Shown here piece after piece: positions 1-11,850 of a stretch of DNA of 64,000 nt. The notes under the pieces are model-generated. The model worked only from the letters and a program-made list of their open reading frames with translations. It searched no databases and was not told where the DNA came from. This DNA is from Dichetophora obliterata (lineage: Eukaryota > Arthropoda > Insecta > Diptera > Sciomyzidae), in assembly GCA_963920525.1 (NCBI GenBank), contig OY986438.1, forward strand, positions 52,649,753-52,713,752, given 5' to 3'. Numbering within the stretch: the stretch's first letter is position 1; every line of letters begins with the position of its first letter. The translations under genes and the position numbers were made by a program.

Positions 1-1
1 A

Positions 2-3000
2 CAGCGAAGATGATGATTGACCAAGACTGCGAGTGACCGCGTAAATGCATGCGCCGTACGCTTTGGTGCTGGCATCTGAAAAGGCATGAATTGTAGTATG
101 AACACTAAATTTAACAAACCTTGGAATTTTAATTTGCTCAATTGTGCCAAGCTGATGCAGCAGCAGCCTCCATTGTGTAGAAATGTTCTGAGGTACGCTT
201 GCATCCCAGTGCAATTTAAGCGCCCACAGCTCTTGCAATAGTATTTTGCACTGTACTATCGCAGGATTAAGAAGACCTAGTGGATCAAAGAAACTTGCTA
301 CATGGGACAATATTGTGCGTTTTGTGATCCTTGCAGAATCCATCGATTGTGTGTAAGTGAACCTAAAGCAGTCTTCGGCCGGAGACCATCGAAGACCAAG
401 TGTCTTTATGCACTGCATATTGTCGACCTCCACCGTTGATTCCCTATGCTCTAGCGGTATGTTCGCAATAATGTCCTCATTGTTTGAAGCAAATTTACGA
501 AGAGGAAATCCCCCGCGATCTAGCAGTGCAATGACTTGGCGTTTTATCTCGATAACCTCTTCAATCGTCGCACCACCTGTCATCAAGTTGTCGACATAGA
601 AATCCTTACATGTTACTGCTGCTCCAATAGGAAACAAGTTCATGTCATCGTGGGCTAACTGTTGTAGGCATTTTGTAGCCAGATACGGTGCGCAGCTCGT
701 GCCGTATGTAACAGTTTGTAACTGATATGCAGTTACCGGATCAGTTGAGCTAGCCCTCCACAATATGCACTGCCAACGAGCATCCCTCGAATCGACAAGC
801 ACCTGGCGATACATTTTAGCGATATCAGCCATAAGAACGTACTTGTGAAATCTCACTCTGCTTAAAATGGTGAATATGGTATCCTGTAGTGTGGGTCCAA
901 CTCTGAGTATGTCGTTCAGTGACTTACCATTAGATGTGGTACATGAGGCGTCAAACACTACGCGTAGTCTTGTAGTTGAGCTGTCCGGTTTTACCACGCA
1001 GTGATGTGGTATGTAATGGTTAAGGTTGACATCCGTATCAGTAATCGGCGACATATGTCCCATATTGTAGTATTCATTTAAAAAATCACAGTATTCCTTT
1101 CGAATGCCACCATCACGATTTAGTGTTACTTCTAGTAAGTTTAGACGTCTGTGAGCAATGTTATAAGACCGCCCCAACACAGATGGATCCTCAATGAAAG
1201 GAAGGCGTACAATAAATTTGTTTGTCATAGGACACCTCCTAGTGGTTGCTTGGAAAAACCTTTCACACTCCAATTTCTCAGCTGACAATGGACATGAAGA
1301 CTTAGATGGGTAATCTTCTAGCATCCAGAATCGTTCTAAAAGGTTATCCAATGTCGGATCTAGCGACGTAACAACAAATGATTTATATGAAGGTCGGCCC
1401 GTACTCGCTGCAGTGCTTGACGCTGATGGTAAGTTCGTTAGTATAGTGCTCGATGGAGGTGGTGATTGATTTGACATGACTTGACCCGACACTATCCAGC
1501 CCAGCTTGGTCTTCTGAAGAACTGATGAATTGGCGCATTTGATCTGCCCCACACACAAAAGATCGTAAAAAAGCCCTGCGCCGATAAGTACATCGACTGG
1601 ACCTGGTCTGTTGAAAGTGTTGTCAGCAAGCCTTATGTTTGCAGGGATCCTCCAATCTGAGTCGATGCGTCGTTGTGGTTGATATGATGTGATCGATTTG
1701 AGGATAATGGCATCAATGCACGTTTCGAAGCCAGGTTCACATGATTTGATTATAACTGAGCACATATGGTGCACGTGAGTGGTAATGGCGCCAATGCCGT
1801 TTACTTCCATTGTGACCTTTCTACGCTGCACTCGCAGCTGTTGTGCCATGCGCTCAGTAATGAAGTGTAGTTGTGATGCAGAATCTAATAAAGCACGACC
1901 TACCACCGTGGTGCCACTAGTGCTGCAAAGATGGACAGTGGCCGTGCCTAGGATCACCTCACTGTCATGAAGTGAAACTTGTAGGCTGGTTTTAGCGCTA
2001 TTGTCAGTCTGTTCAACATTTGAAGTTGAGTTTGATGTTGACATGTGTGACGTCGACGCATTTGATGATGGTTCTGAATGCTCTCTGTGTAACAAAGTGT
2101 GATGATGACCACGGCAATGTTGACACCTGTTTTGTGATGGACATGCGTTTGCAGCATGGCTTGCTTTTAGGCAATTGAGACACAATTTATGACTCTTTAC
2201 CAGGTTGTGACGTTGATCAAGAGCCATATTCAGAAAGTGGTTGCATTTAAATGCACTATGCGCAGGAACGCTGCCACATAGGTCGCATTTTGTAGCTAAT
2301 GTGTTGGCGACGACAAATGATGAGTGCGGTGATGAGCGGTGTTCCGACATCGACCGATTTGACGCTGGAGGCGTCTGAGCCCGTGTTGAATGATGACCTT
2401 TGTAAATTTCTAGTGATTTACAGCGCCGTTCCACGTACGATACTAGATCCTCCCAAGTTGGCAGCTTTAATTCTTCCGTCGGCCTGCTCTGGTCCCAATT
2501 TGAAGAAGCTTCTTCTTCCCACTTTGCTTGGGTGTCTGCATCAAGATTTGAGACTGCATGTTGCAAAATGATTCCATCAGCTATCTGGGTTTTAGTGGCG
2601 AATGACTGCAATGCACGCAGATTAGCGTTGATGCTGTCAATATATTTCCTCAATGCTGGAACACTGGGCTTTAGGACCTTTGGCAATTCGAAAATATTTG
2701 TAATATGCGAATGGAAAATATATAATTTATTATCAAATCTTGAAACGAGAAGATCAATTGCCTTTGTGTAATTTTCATTGGTAACCTCTAGTGATTCAAT
2801 AAGTCGAGCTGCGTCGTCCGATAAACACGAGCGTAGATACTGAAACTTCATGATTGGTAGCAGATCGATGTTGTTGTGAACCATGGTAGTGTAAACGTTG
2901 AAGAAATCCAGCCAATCGCGTTGTTGTCCACTAAATTTCGACAGCTGTAAGTGAGGCAGCTGTATACGACTGTGAGGGTGCTCTTGTGCTTGCGTTAGAA

Positions 3001-3355
3001 TGCGAGTGCTTGAAAACGCATTTTCTGCGGCTTCTAACTTCATTGCTTCAATTTTCTCGATAATGTGAGATTTGATGTCGCAGTAGATTTCATCAAACGT
3101 GGCACGATGATCTATGTCAAATTGTGATTCGTCTAGATCTTCCAATTGAGACTGCAACTGATCAAATGTATTGAAGTTATGTTCGATGAGTCCTAGTTTA
3201 ACTTCAAGCTGGTGCACAGACATTGATTCAATGCCTTGAGATGACTTCTGCAAGCGATTTATGAGCTGTTGCCGTTGCAACTCCTTTGTACGAATTCTAG
3301 ATGCGGTAAATGTTGGTGTTTGCACTCCATCAGGAACTGGATCTAAATTAGCCAT
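2..3355 (-). CDS. BEL/Pao gag-pol polyprotein, partial (C-terminus outside window)
   Basis: Starts at ATG 3355 (M-A-N-L-D-P) and has no stop for 1,118 codons. The N-terminal part, about residues 1-340, is Gag-like. A cysteine/histidine cluster around residues 355-415 includes CDLCG, CLNC and CQHC followed by HHHTLLH, the double zinc knuckle usual in BEL/Pao. An aspartic protease motif, ALLDSASQ, lies near residue 487. Reverse transcriptase shows MADIAKMYRQ (Asp844) and FYVDNL (920-925). RNase H begins with AFSDAS near residue 1091. The second aspartate of the usual YVDD box is asparagine here (AAC). Whether this is a family variant or an inactivating change cannot be told without alignment. 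The protein would form virus-like particles and copy the element RNA. Confidence 0.85.
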   Translation of the reverse strand, partial: MANLDPVPDGVQTPTFTASRIRTKELQRQQLINRLQKSSQGIESMSVHQLEVKLGLIEHNFNTFDQLQSQLEDLDESQFDIDHRATFDEIYCDIKSHIIEKIEAMKLEAAENAFSSTRILTQAQEHPHSRIQLPHLQLSKFSGQQRDWLDFFNVYTTMVHNNIDLLPIMKFQYLRSCLSDDAARLIESLEVTNENYTKAIDLLVSRFDNKLYIFHSHITNIFELPKVLKPSVPALRKYIDSINANLRALQSFATKTQIADGIILQHAVSNLDADTQAKWEEEASSNWDQSRPTEELKLPTWEDLVSYVERRCKSLEIYKGHHSTRAQTPPASNRSMSEHRSSPHSSFVVANTLATKCDLCGSVPAHSAFKCNHFLNMALDQRHNLVKSHKLCLNCLKASHAANACPSQNRCQHCRGHHHTLLHREHSEPSSNASTSHMSTSNSTSNVEQTDNSAKTSLQVSLHDSEVILGTATVHLCSTSGTTVVGRALLDSASQLHFITERMAQQLRVQRRKVTMEVNGIGAITTHVHHMCSVIIKSCEPGFETCIDAIILKSITSYQPQRRIDSDWRIPANIRLADNTFNRPGPVDVLIGAGLFYDLLCVGQIKCANSSVLQKTKLGWIVSGQVMSNQSPPPSSTILTNLPSASSTAASTGRPSYKSFVVTSLDPTLDNLLERFWMLEDYPSKSSCPLSAEKLECERFFQATTRRCPMTNKFIVRLPFIEDPSVLGRSYNIAHRRLNLLEVTLNRDGGIRKEYCDFLNEYYNMGHMSPITDTDVNLNHYIPHHCVVKPDSSTTRLRVVFDASCTTSNGKSLNDILRVGPTLQDTIFTILSRVRFHKYVLMADIAKMYRQVLVDSRDARWQCILWRASSTDPVTAYQLQTVTYGTSCAPYLATKCLQQLAHDDMNLFPIGAAVTCKDFYVDNLMTGGATIEEVIEIKRQVIALLDRGGFPLRKFASNNEDIIANIPLEHRESTVEVDNMQCIKTLGLRWSPAEDCFRFTYTQSMDSARITKRTILSHVASFFDPLGLLNPAIVQCKILLQELWALKLHWDASVPQNISTQWRLLLHQLGTIEQIKIPRFVKFSVHTTIHAFSDASTKAYGACIYAVTRSLGQSSSSL

Positions 3356-3400
3356 GATGGATTGTTATGCTTTTGAGTATACGTTTAGATAGTTCCTGGT

Positions 3401-3419
3401 AATCCGGCTCGAAGGACCA
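3401..3419 (-). other. Primer-binding site, tRNA-Tyr
   Basis: The plus strand reads AATCCGGCTCGAAGGACCA, which equals the 3' end of insect tRNA-Tyr plus CCA as I remember it, a 19-nt match. On the element strand it begins TGGTCC and lies one base inside the LTR, as expected for minus-strand DNA priming. Confidence 0.8.
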
Positions 3420-3420
3420 A

Positions 3421-3841
3421 TGGTGGCAGCAAGAGCCTTTTCTTGCCGGCTTTCACTTTAATTCCACAAAAAATTCTGAGAGTAAAATTACTAAGACTGA
3501 GTTTGATTCTATGAACTGATTTATTATGTCTCATTGACTTCAAGGTCTGGTTGCCAATGAACAATTTAAAGTGAATACAAAGTTTAGAAACCAATTTATA
3601 ATTGAGAACAAACAAGTCGTACCATAAACTACATTTTTTTTGCATAAGGTTTAGCATAATGTCGCGATAAGCGGTTTTCTAGCAGTAGGTGCAAGCAAAA
3701 GAAAGAAAAAAGGTAAAACAAGTTTGGCTGATGTTGTTGTTACGACTGTTTGCTTACTGTTAGCAATGTGCGTGTGGTTTTCTGCATGCGTAGAAAAAAT
3801 TAAGTACACAACAATCCCTGTTGGAACAAGAGGTTCTAACA
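3421..3841 (-). repeat. 5' LTR of the BEL/Pao element
   Basis: The interval runs from the primer site to a TGTTAGAACC start on the minus strand, ending ...GCCACCA, so it is bounded TG...CA. Length is 421 bp. The inner boundary is fixed by the primer site. The outer one (3841) is inferred from the TGTT start, because the partner LTR and target duplication lie outside the window. Confidence 0.6.
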
Positions 3842-3924
3842 GTCCTATTACGCTTAAGCTCTCTCTAAAGAAGATCATTGAATTTTTTGGATACTTGCTT
3901 TAATTCAATAATTTGGATACTTGC

Positions 3925-4140
3925 GAGCTTACAAGCTTTTGCCGAAGGCATCAAGCTTTCCATTACTTGAAACTTCGTGCCGTTTGCTTGTTAGCTAGAA
4001 TAGGTGCAAGCTGTGCGTGGGCTTATTTATATTCAATTACAAGCTATGCTTGATTCAAAATTATCAAGCTCAAGCTAGCTTGAACTTGTATTTTAAGCAA
4101 GCGCTTGAAATAGACTTCAAGCAGGCTTGTGCAGTTCTCT
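3925..4140. repeat. Low-complexity region rich in CAAGCT/AAGCTT
   Basis: The hexamers CAAGCT, AAGCTT and AGCTTG recur many times in about 210 bp with irregular spacing (for example near 3930, 3950, 4010, 4045, 4070, 4080). No reading frame or clean period is visible. It looks like a decayed short-unit tandem repeat. Confidence 0.5.
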
Positions 4141-4372
4141 GATGCACGACTTGCGTTCTCTGTTGCTCCAATGTGTTTTGCAGCTTAGCTCGCAATAAGC
4201 GTGCACTATTAAGGCGGAATAACATTGGAGGACATTGTTCTCGCAAAGTTTTTTTTTTTTGTAAAAATTCATGAAAACATTTTAAAACACATTTGATTCC
4301 AATTTAATTTTAGTTCTTTCTCTCTTAGCATATAGAAAATACTTAGGATTATTCTTGGCTATTCAAGGATAA

Positions 4373-4642
4373 TTGATACCTTCTTCTAAAAAAACATGTG
4401 GAAGAAAAACAGTACCTAAATTCACAATCAAAGACTCCCAGAATTCTTTTATATATGTAACACCGACCATTAGCGCTATCGATGATCGACTCCAACATCT
4501 GCAAGTAGGCGAATCTATTCAACTATTCATAATTGTTGCTGGTGAAATGTTAATCCCAAAGGAGGCTGTACTTTATTTTGATAGGATTCAATATAAAATG
4601 TCCAGTATAGTATCAGCTATAGACATATGCTTTAAAATCTAA
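4373..4642 (+). pseudogene. Unrecognised coding-like fragment, 89 codons
   Basis: Open for 89 codons but begins at TTG, directly after an in-frame TAA, and has no ATG start. The composition looks protein-like (…KFTIKDSQNSF…, …SIQLFIIVAGEML…). It may be the C-terminal part of a multicopy insect gene or an isolated exon; a pyrimidine-rich tract ending in AG lies near 4310-4328. No family can be named with confidence. It ends at TAA 4640-4642 next to the foldback at 4762. Confidence 0.25.
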
Positions 4643-4761
4643 AATCTGTGTGGCATTTCATTCAAAAGTATTTCTTTTCTATTACAACTAAAAAAGATAA
4701 ACCGTATCTGAGAATAAAATTACTAACACACATAATTAAAAATTAAGTTAAGAATATGTAT

Positions 4762-5731
4762 ATTAGGGCGGGTCGATTTATTTTTCGACAATTTCCCTAT
4801 AATTTCCGTATTCTATGGGTTATTCCATGAAAATTTGCCAAAGGAACCATACCTCTATCGTTAAAATCGAGTCCCCTACTTTTTGTTGGTAGATTTTTTC
4901 CCACATTGACGTTCGTATGAAATATTACCTACACGTTCACATCCATAACTCAAAAACTATCGATCGGGTTTAATCGCCAGTAGGCGCGTTGGAAAGCTGA
5001 GCTCATTTTGATCAATTTACAAAAAAAAATATCCAACATTTGTCCAACGGCTCAAAAGTTACGGGCATTTTTGTCCAAATTTTGGACCATTTTTCCATTT
5101 TTTTCATGATTTTGTCCAAGATTTTGTCTTTTACTTCACTCAAATTGAATATTTTTTTTTGATAATAGGTTGATAGATACTTTATTATCTCTTAATTTGA
5201 ATTTTTGTAGAAAAAAAAAATAAAAAGGGAAAAAAAATCAAAAAGTTGGTTTTATGTGTTATTTTGTTTTAGCAATATCGCATGAATTAATCAACCGAAT
5301 TCGATAAATTTGGGCTTAAACTCTTCGTTTTGAATTGTAAATTGATTTAATAATGGATTGAGCCAAAAAAATGGCCATGAAAGTAATATTCTTGGACAAA
5401 ATCATGAAAAAAATGCCCGTAACTTTTGAACCGTTGGACCGTTGGAGATTTTTTTTTGTAAATTGATCAAAATGAGCTCAGCTTTCCAACGCGCCTACTG
5501 GCGATTAAACCCGATCGATAGTTTTTGAGTTATGAATGTGAACGTGTAGGTAATATTTCATACGAACGTCAATTTGGAAAAAAATCTACCAACAAAAAGT
5601 AGGGGACTCGATTTTAACGATAGAGGTATGGTTCGTTCGGCAAATTTTCATGGAATAATAACCCATAGAATACGGAAATCATAGGGAAATGGGTAAATTT
5701 TTTCACTCCCTACAAATCGACCAGCCCTAAT
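4762..5731. mobile_element. Foldback/MITE element with about 340-bp inverted arms
   Basis: The left arm (about 4762-5110) and right arm (about 5385-5731) are inverted copies. Both begin ATTAGGGC(G/T)GGTCGATTT, and both carry the CCAACGCGCCTACTGGCGAT-type block (either orientation) and the AGTAGGGGACTCGATTTTAA block. The spacer is about 275 bp and very AT-rich, with no coding frame. The flanks are TATA-rich, so the target duplication cannot be defined. It is non-autonomous. Confidence 0.8.
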
Positions 5732-5753
5732 GTATATATATATATATTTTATA

Positions 5754-5960
5754 TATTAGGGTGGTTTTTTTAAGAATCCAGTTTCATTTTCGCAGCTTAA
5801 GCTCTTCCTTAGGACCCAACCTTATTAGTCTTAAAAAATCGGCGAAGGTTTTAAACCTGTGCCGCTTTTTGATTTAAGTTTTTCCAGACGATTTGTATGG
5901 GGAAAAGTCTTTTTTTAGGGTTCATGGAAAATAGAAGCCCCAAATATAAAAAAATTCGTA
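5754..5960 (+). repeat. Possible single arm of a second TTAGGG-end foldback
   Basis: Starts TATTAGGGTGGTTTTTTTA, similar in style to the end of the neighbouring foldback, and continues into GC-richer sequence with a run through CTTAGGACCC. No matching inverted arm was found in the window, so it may be a truncated or solo arm. Confidence 0.3.
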
Positions 5961-8900
5961 TCTACTAAATTTTTATCTTCTTAATTATCCTTTGCCAATT
6001 TTATTGAGATTTAGACAGTGTAGTCCCATCTAAGAGAAACATTTTAATTTTTTTAATTTAGGAAATTTCTGTATAAATTCAATTACCATGATGATCAAAT
6101 CGTCTGCACTGTTTCACAAGTGTAGTTTCCTTTTTCGTAAATGTTTTGGAAAGGTTTCGTAAACTTTTTGTTTTAATAAAAATGGAAGGCATTAGCTTAA
6201 GACAATAGAAAAATGGTTGAGGCAAGAAAAGGACAATACATTAAATTTGTTTGTTAATTACTAGTTTACATAATTACTTTACTACCTCATTACTTAATAA
6301 CCTAATAAAAATTTAAGGAAATTTTGTCGCGTGAGTTATGGCAAAAATTTTTTGGATATTTGGAATCTGAATTTATTTTTAAATAAGCAAAGTCCATGGG
6401 TAAAGTGGGTTTATAATGAAGCTTCACTGTTTTCCCATTATTTAAAAATTGAAAACAAAAACAAATTATATGGGAAAATTCGCTGTGTTTTTGCCATTTG
6501 AACATGCTTTTAAGACACATTAGTTACAGGAACGACAATTTTGGCAGATTATATCATTACTATATCTTGTAAGACATATGTACATAAGAAAGATTTTTTA
6601 CATTAATAACATAAACTTCCAAGAAAATTAAGCTTTAGTCGTACGCATGTCGCGTGAGTTACGATGGAAATGCCCATATATACTTTCTTGTTTTTTCGCA
6701 GTTTCTTTTTTCATTTGACCCTTTTTCGTTAATTCAGTTAAAGTTAAAAAGAAACGTCATGTTATTTTATACCTTTCATTTGTTTTTCAAATAAAAATGA
6801 ATTTGTCAAAAGTAAAAATTCTTTGGTTTTTAGTGTAAGCTATTTTCCTTAATTGCCATTGAATTAATAACTAAGCTAGAAATTATTAAAGAAAAATTAT
6901 TTATACCTCAACAATTATAATTGTTACTAAGTCATTAAATAAAATCAATGTACTTTCTTGTAAAAAACAAACTCTTTTTCTCACTGATCAACAAATTTTG
7001 TATGTTTAATTTTAGATTGCAATTTTTTCACACAGCTGTATATTAGTTCTTTATACTAAAGAAAACTGTTTTTAAATCGAAACCATATGTTTGTTATATT
7101 AACAACAAGTGTATTTTAAGTAACAATGGGTAAGTTCCTATTTACAACAAGGATTTTTACATCAACATTGATTTTTTTCAAATGTTAAAACGTGCTATTT
7201 TCATATTAACATGAAAAATTTTTATTTAACCTGATGATCTTGTTATAAGGAAGTTACGACATTTTTAAGATGACAATACACATTTGTCCACACACTTTTG
7301 TCTTTTCATAATTACAACATTATTGTTAATTTCAGAATTATTAAAATTTTGTATTTAACAACACCTATCGTGTTGCATTAAAAATCTATCTTTTTGGAGT
7401 CAAAAATAAAAGATTTTTTTAAATAGGCACACAAATTTCTTTAATGTTACAATGTTTTTTTTTTTTGGTGTATTAACAAATTTTGTTTACACGTAAAAAT
7501 CGTAACCATCTATTTATCGTAGTTTTCTTGGCTCTGACGCTGAGCACCTTTATTCTGTTCAAGCTATAAGTTCGTTCGAGGAGAGAGTAATTAAAACATA
7601 GCAACAGCCACAATGCAATACAGCTTTGTTGAAGTATCTGTGTCACTCTCGCACGCTACTCTTTCTTGTGAATACTACAGCCAGTATTGTCATATTTTTG
7701 TGAGTTAAAAACGTCATGGGTCGATTAAAAATATGTCAAAATACGTCAATTTCAAATATTTTTGAAAAAACATAAAAAAAATTCAAATTTTATAAACATT
7801 TATTAATGCATGGTAAGAAAGAAACCATGTATATTATATAATAGTATTTCATATGAGACAAAATAAAACAAGAAAAAGTTCAACTTATTTAGTAACTTGC
7901 ACTTTATACTCTTTGTTCGAATTGAATAATGAGGGATTTAATTGCGTTAGTAAGACTTATATAGGACCTGAATACGTTTAAATCTAACAGCGCCGTTGTA
8001 TCGGGGTTAATTTAACAAAATTTTTCAAGCACATGTAACATTTTTAGTAGACACTTTGGGGTAACCCTACACCCTTTAATATTCCTCTTACAAAAATAAG
8101 ATATATGCAAACATATCAGTTATGAGGCGAATGAAACAATATCTTACTTTGAATTTTATAATTTTTTCAATAAAGTAACACACTTTTTTAAATTTTATAG
8201 GACTTTTTATTTAAAAACCCTAAAATAACGCTGGCTTCCTTCAGCCTTGCGTTTTTACTTCACAAATATTATAAAAAAGTCAAATTTTTAAGGTCACCGA
8301 AAGGTCAAAATTAATGAAAACTGTAGAAATTTTTAATATTAATTCTGAAAATATGTCACCTATTTTCTATTTTCAAAATTCAGAGTACTTATACATACTT
8401 CTACTATATGTAAAAAAATTTCATTATTGATTCTTCAAAATTTTCAAAAATATGACGTTTTTAATGTAAATTTAATGACTGAGCACTTTTTTGTACACTT
8501 TTTCCCCTGTATTTGATAATTTCATCGATCTTCAGCAAAATTGTTCCATTAATTCGGACCAACAACTTTGCTGAACAAATAAACATAAAAATCGTTTAAA
8601 ATTGTATTAAAAACTTTTACAAGCCTCATATTACTGGCACGCTTTCAACACTTCAAATCATTTAAAATTAGTCATAAGCTATAATGATCTAATTTTTTCG
8701 ATGCAACTTATGCTGACTTTAAGCTAGACTTTTTGTAAAACCTACTCGGTCCATTTGTTCAGCAAAGTTCAGTACACAAAAAGCTTATAATATTCTGCAT
8801 TCCATAAACTAATATTTATTTACAATAAATTGGTTAAAGATTGAAGAAAATGTCAAATTTTAAGCATCTAAACCATTATAACACTCATACAAGTATATGG

Positions 8901-10463
8901 TCACTTATTGTTTACTTTAGCCAACAAGAAATAACATTTTTTTATATGTATGACATTTTAAAAAAGTGAAGATGCTAGGAAGCCAATAAATCAGATAATT
9001 TGTGACCATTTTTAATGAAAAATGGTTTTCATGATTAATATAAGCAAAAGGTTTTCAATTCTTTACCTATTTCAATTTTTTTACACCAAAAATTTATTGT
9101 AGAAAATAGAAAAGAAAAGAAATGCACAAAACAAAGGAAAATTTGCTATGTCAATATATGAAAACAGTGTTGCAAAACATGATAATATGAGTGCAGCTTT
9201 AAAGGTATTTTCACAATTTTGTGTTTTACGCGTTTTTATATAAGAAACAAGTTTTCGTGTGCAAAATACGTAATTTGGGTTCAAAATGCGTCAAAAAGAT
9301 ATATTTAACGTCATTCTGGCAACATTGGCTACAGCAAAGATGTTCCACAGAGATGTGTGCTTTTGGGTCCCATTGGGAAAAAAGCTTTTTACATTCGCTT
9401 AGTTTTACCTATCTTAATGACAACTGATTCGAATTTTAATTTTTATTTAAGCAAAATAATTTAAACTTTCAAAATATTTTATTCAGGTTGTAATTTTTTT
9501 TCAAATAATGAAGATAAAAATTTTAAATTTACCATCCTCGAGTACAAAAAAAAACAGTTTTTCTTGAAAGATGATTATTACTTCAAATTTGCGATTTTTT
9601 TATTAGTTTCTGTGTCTTATATATTTTATGCAGAAAGCTTATTTTTATTGGACATAGTGCTCAAGTACCGTGTCAATAAAAAAAACCACAAGATTGACTC
9701 TATCTATGACTGAACTGTAATAAAAAGAATGAGCGAGGAAAAAATTTCTTTCACATCAAGTTAAACTAAATTCTTGTAGCTAAAAATTATTTTTCTTCTT
9801 AATAAACTCGATTCATTTGGAGTTCCTCTAAGCGAAAAATCATCTATATTTTATTGCATAACTTCAAAATGTTCCTAACATAACATATCTTACAGCACTA
9901 ATGAGCTTACGTATGACTTAACATGACGACGATGCAAGCCGTGTTTGAGTTATTTTATGGAGATGTAGGTACAGACACTTGCAGGCACAAGTTGTGGACT
10001 TGTATGAGAAAAGATAAACAATGAATGCTTATGTCCTTTTGTGGAATGATCGATTGTCTGGCACTTGCATTTTTCAAAATGACTACATGGTTTGCAAGTG
10101 ATCGCTTTTTAAGTGATTATCATAAGTCAAAGTCAGATAGATAGTGATGAAGTCTTTGAAAAAATACTAAAAATTTTTTTTTAAGAACGCCGAAAGAAAC
10201 AGTAAATTTAAGCTTAGTATGAATAAAATATTTGGGCTTTAAAACAAACCTAAAAACCGCTTTTTAGTTTACTAAAAATATATTTTTACATTCTATTTTA
10301 ATAAAACTCTTCCAACCTTACAAATAGAAAAAAAACATATGTATAAAAAACCCTATTGTTGTCTTTAAGCAGATTCTTTCAAGCTTTAGTTATAATCAAT
10401 TATATATAAATTAGCGGATATGTATCTATAAGACGTCATTCTTGAGAATGCGGATAAGAAAAG
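5961..10463. other. AT-rich intergenic stretch without recognised genes
   Basis: About 4.5 kb of AT-rich sequence with many homopolymer runs. Frames are short and unconvincing. A small inverted repeat is visible: ACTTTGCTGAACAAAT (8569-8584) against ATTTGTTCAGCAAAGT (about 8753-8768). Nothing else could be supported. Confidence 0.6.
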
Positions 10464-11768
10464 TTCAGGCCGCTCACAATTGGTTTAGAAGTTATAGGCC
10501 TCCTAAGTTGGAAAAATGGCCAACAAATCTTGCTGTTTTTTAGTGTTCCTCATTATGGGTATAAAAAAGGGATTGCGAGTACCTATTCAACGAGGTATCA
10601 AACATGAATATCCATGCATAACTTTTTAAGATATACAGTCATGTGAAAATAAATAGGGACACCTATATTTTTATATTTGAATCTGCATGAATTATATACA
10701 AGGTGCCCCAGATATAGCATTAATTCCCGCGGCTGGTGATTTTTATTAATAAGGCGAGTATAACACTTTATGGAGTTTCCTCCCACATTGTAAAACTTTC
10801 AAGATACAGGGTGTTTTACGGTTTTGGTACGTGTTTAGTATTATTGATATAGAATCTATACTACTCACCATAAAATAAAAAATAATATTTTCTATTTTAG
10901 AAAAAATATCAACCTTTTCATCGGTATATCAACCACTTTCGTGTGATGTGCTGTAGCGGAGCTAAAATTTTGAGATTATCCAACGAAATATCAACAAATT
11001 TTGTATCTTTTCTTTTAGCGGAGCTGTTAGCATCCAAAGTTAGAATTTAGAAAATAACTGTTGATTAAGTGTATTTTAACATGAAAAACAGAGATTTTAA
11101 ATTTTGACGATTACAGCTCCGCTAAACCAAAAGATACAAAATTTGTTGATATTTCGTTTGATAATCTCAAAATTTTAGCTCCACTGTAGCACATGACACG
11201 AAAGTGTTTGATATATAGATGGAAAAGCTGATATTTTTTCTAAAATACAAAATATTATTTTTTATTTTATGGTGAGTAGTTTAGATTCTAGATCAATAAT
11301 ACTAAACACGTACCAAAACCGTAAAACACCCTGTATCTTGAAAGTTTTACAATGTGAGAGGAAACTCCATAAAGTTTTATACTCGCCTTATCAAGAGGAA
11401 CCACCACCCGAGGGAATTAATGCTATATCTGTTGCACCTTGTATGTAATTCATGCAACTTTAAATATAAAAATACAGGTGTCCCTATTTATTTTCACATG
11501 ACTGTAACTATTCTAATATTTACAATTTGTCTAAAAACTATAGTTTTTCAACAACTATTGTTGTTTCCCTTTTACGAAAGCAACACATTAAAAAGGGTTT
11601 TACCTTAAAAAGTTATGCATGGATTTTTATGGTTTATACCTTGTTCAATAGGTACTTGCATTACTTTTCTTGTGATTCCCATAAATAATAGTTTTGTTAA
11701 AAAAATAGCAAGATTTGTAGGCAATTTTTTCCAACTCTGGAGGCTAAGCCAACTGCGAGCGGCCTGAA
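10464..11768. repeat. Older outer inverted repeat surrounding the 10636-11504 element
   Basis: The segment 10464-10630 (from TTCAGGCCGCTC to CCATGCATAACTTTTTAAG) recurs inverted and diverged at about 11603-11768 (CTTAAAAAGTTATGCATGG to GAGCGGCCTGAA). The left arm abuts the inner element, while about 97 bp separate its other end from the right arm. The outer pair is more diverged than the inner arms, suggesting an older foldback into which the inner element inserted. Confidence 0.65.
10636..11504. mobile_element. Tc1/mariner-type foldback MITE with about 400-bp arms
   Basis: The ends are CAGTCATGTGAAAATAAATA and its inverse, flanked by TA at 10634-10635 and 11505-11506. CAGT ends with a TA duplication are typical of Tc1/mariner. 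The arms run about 10636-11040 and 11100-11504, so nearly the whole element can fold on itself. Both arms contain GTAAAACACCCTGTATCTTG and TAGCGGAGCT-type blocks. No transposase is present; the similar short peptides read from the arms simply mirror one another. Confidence 0.85.
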
Positions 11769-11850
11769 ATGTTCCGAAAAACCTTATAAGAAAAGAAGAC
11801 CTCCTATATGTATGTAAGTCAAAATTTATCGAGCGAACGTGACGAGTAGT

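Larger units (their letters stand above)
1..3841 (-). mobile_element. BEL/Pao LTR retrotransposon, 5' portion, cut by the window edge
   Basis: Read on the minus strand, the order is LTR (3421-3841), tRNA-Tyr primer site (3401-3419), a short leader and one long gag-pol frame from 3355 that stays open to the left edge. The zinc-knuckle arrangement, the LDSAS protease motif, the YVD-type reverse transcriptase and the RNase H start are of the BEL/Pao kind. The rest of RNase H, integrase and the second LTR would lie to the left of the window. An uninterrupted frame of more than 1,100 codons suggests a fairly young copy. Confidence 0.85.

Noticed and set aside
7000..9430. Short frames (for example 9081-9427)
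   Set aside because: Random-looking, AT-driven composition, no motifs.
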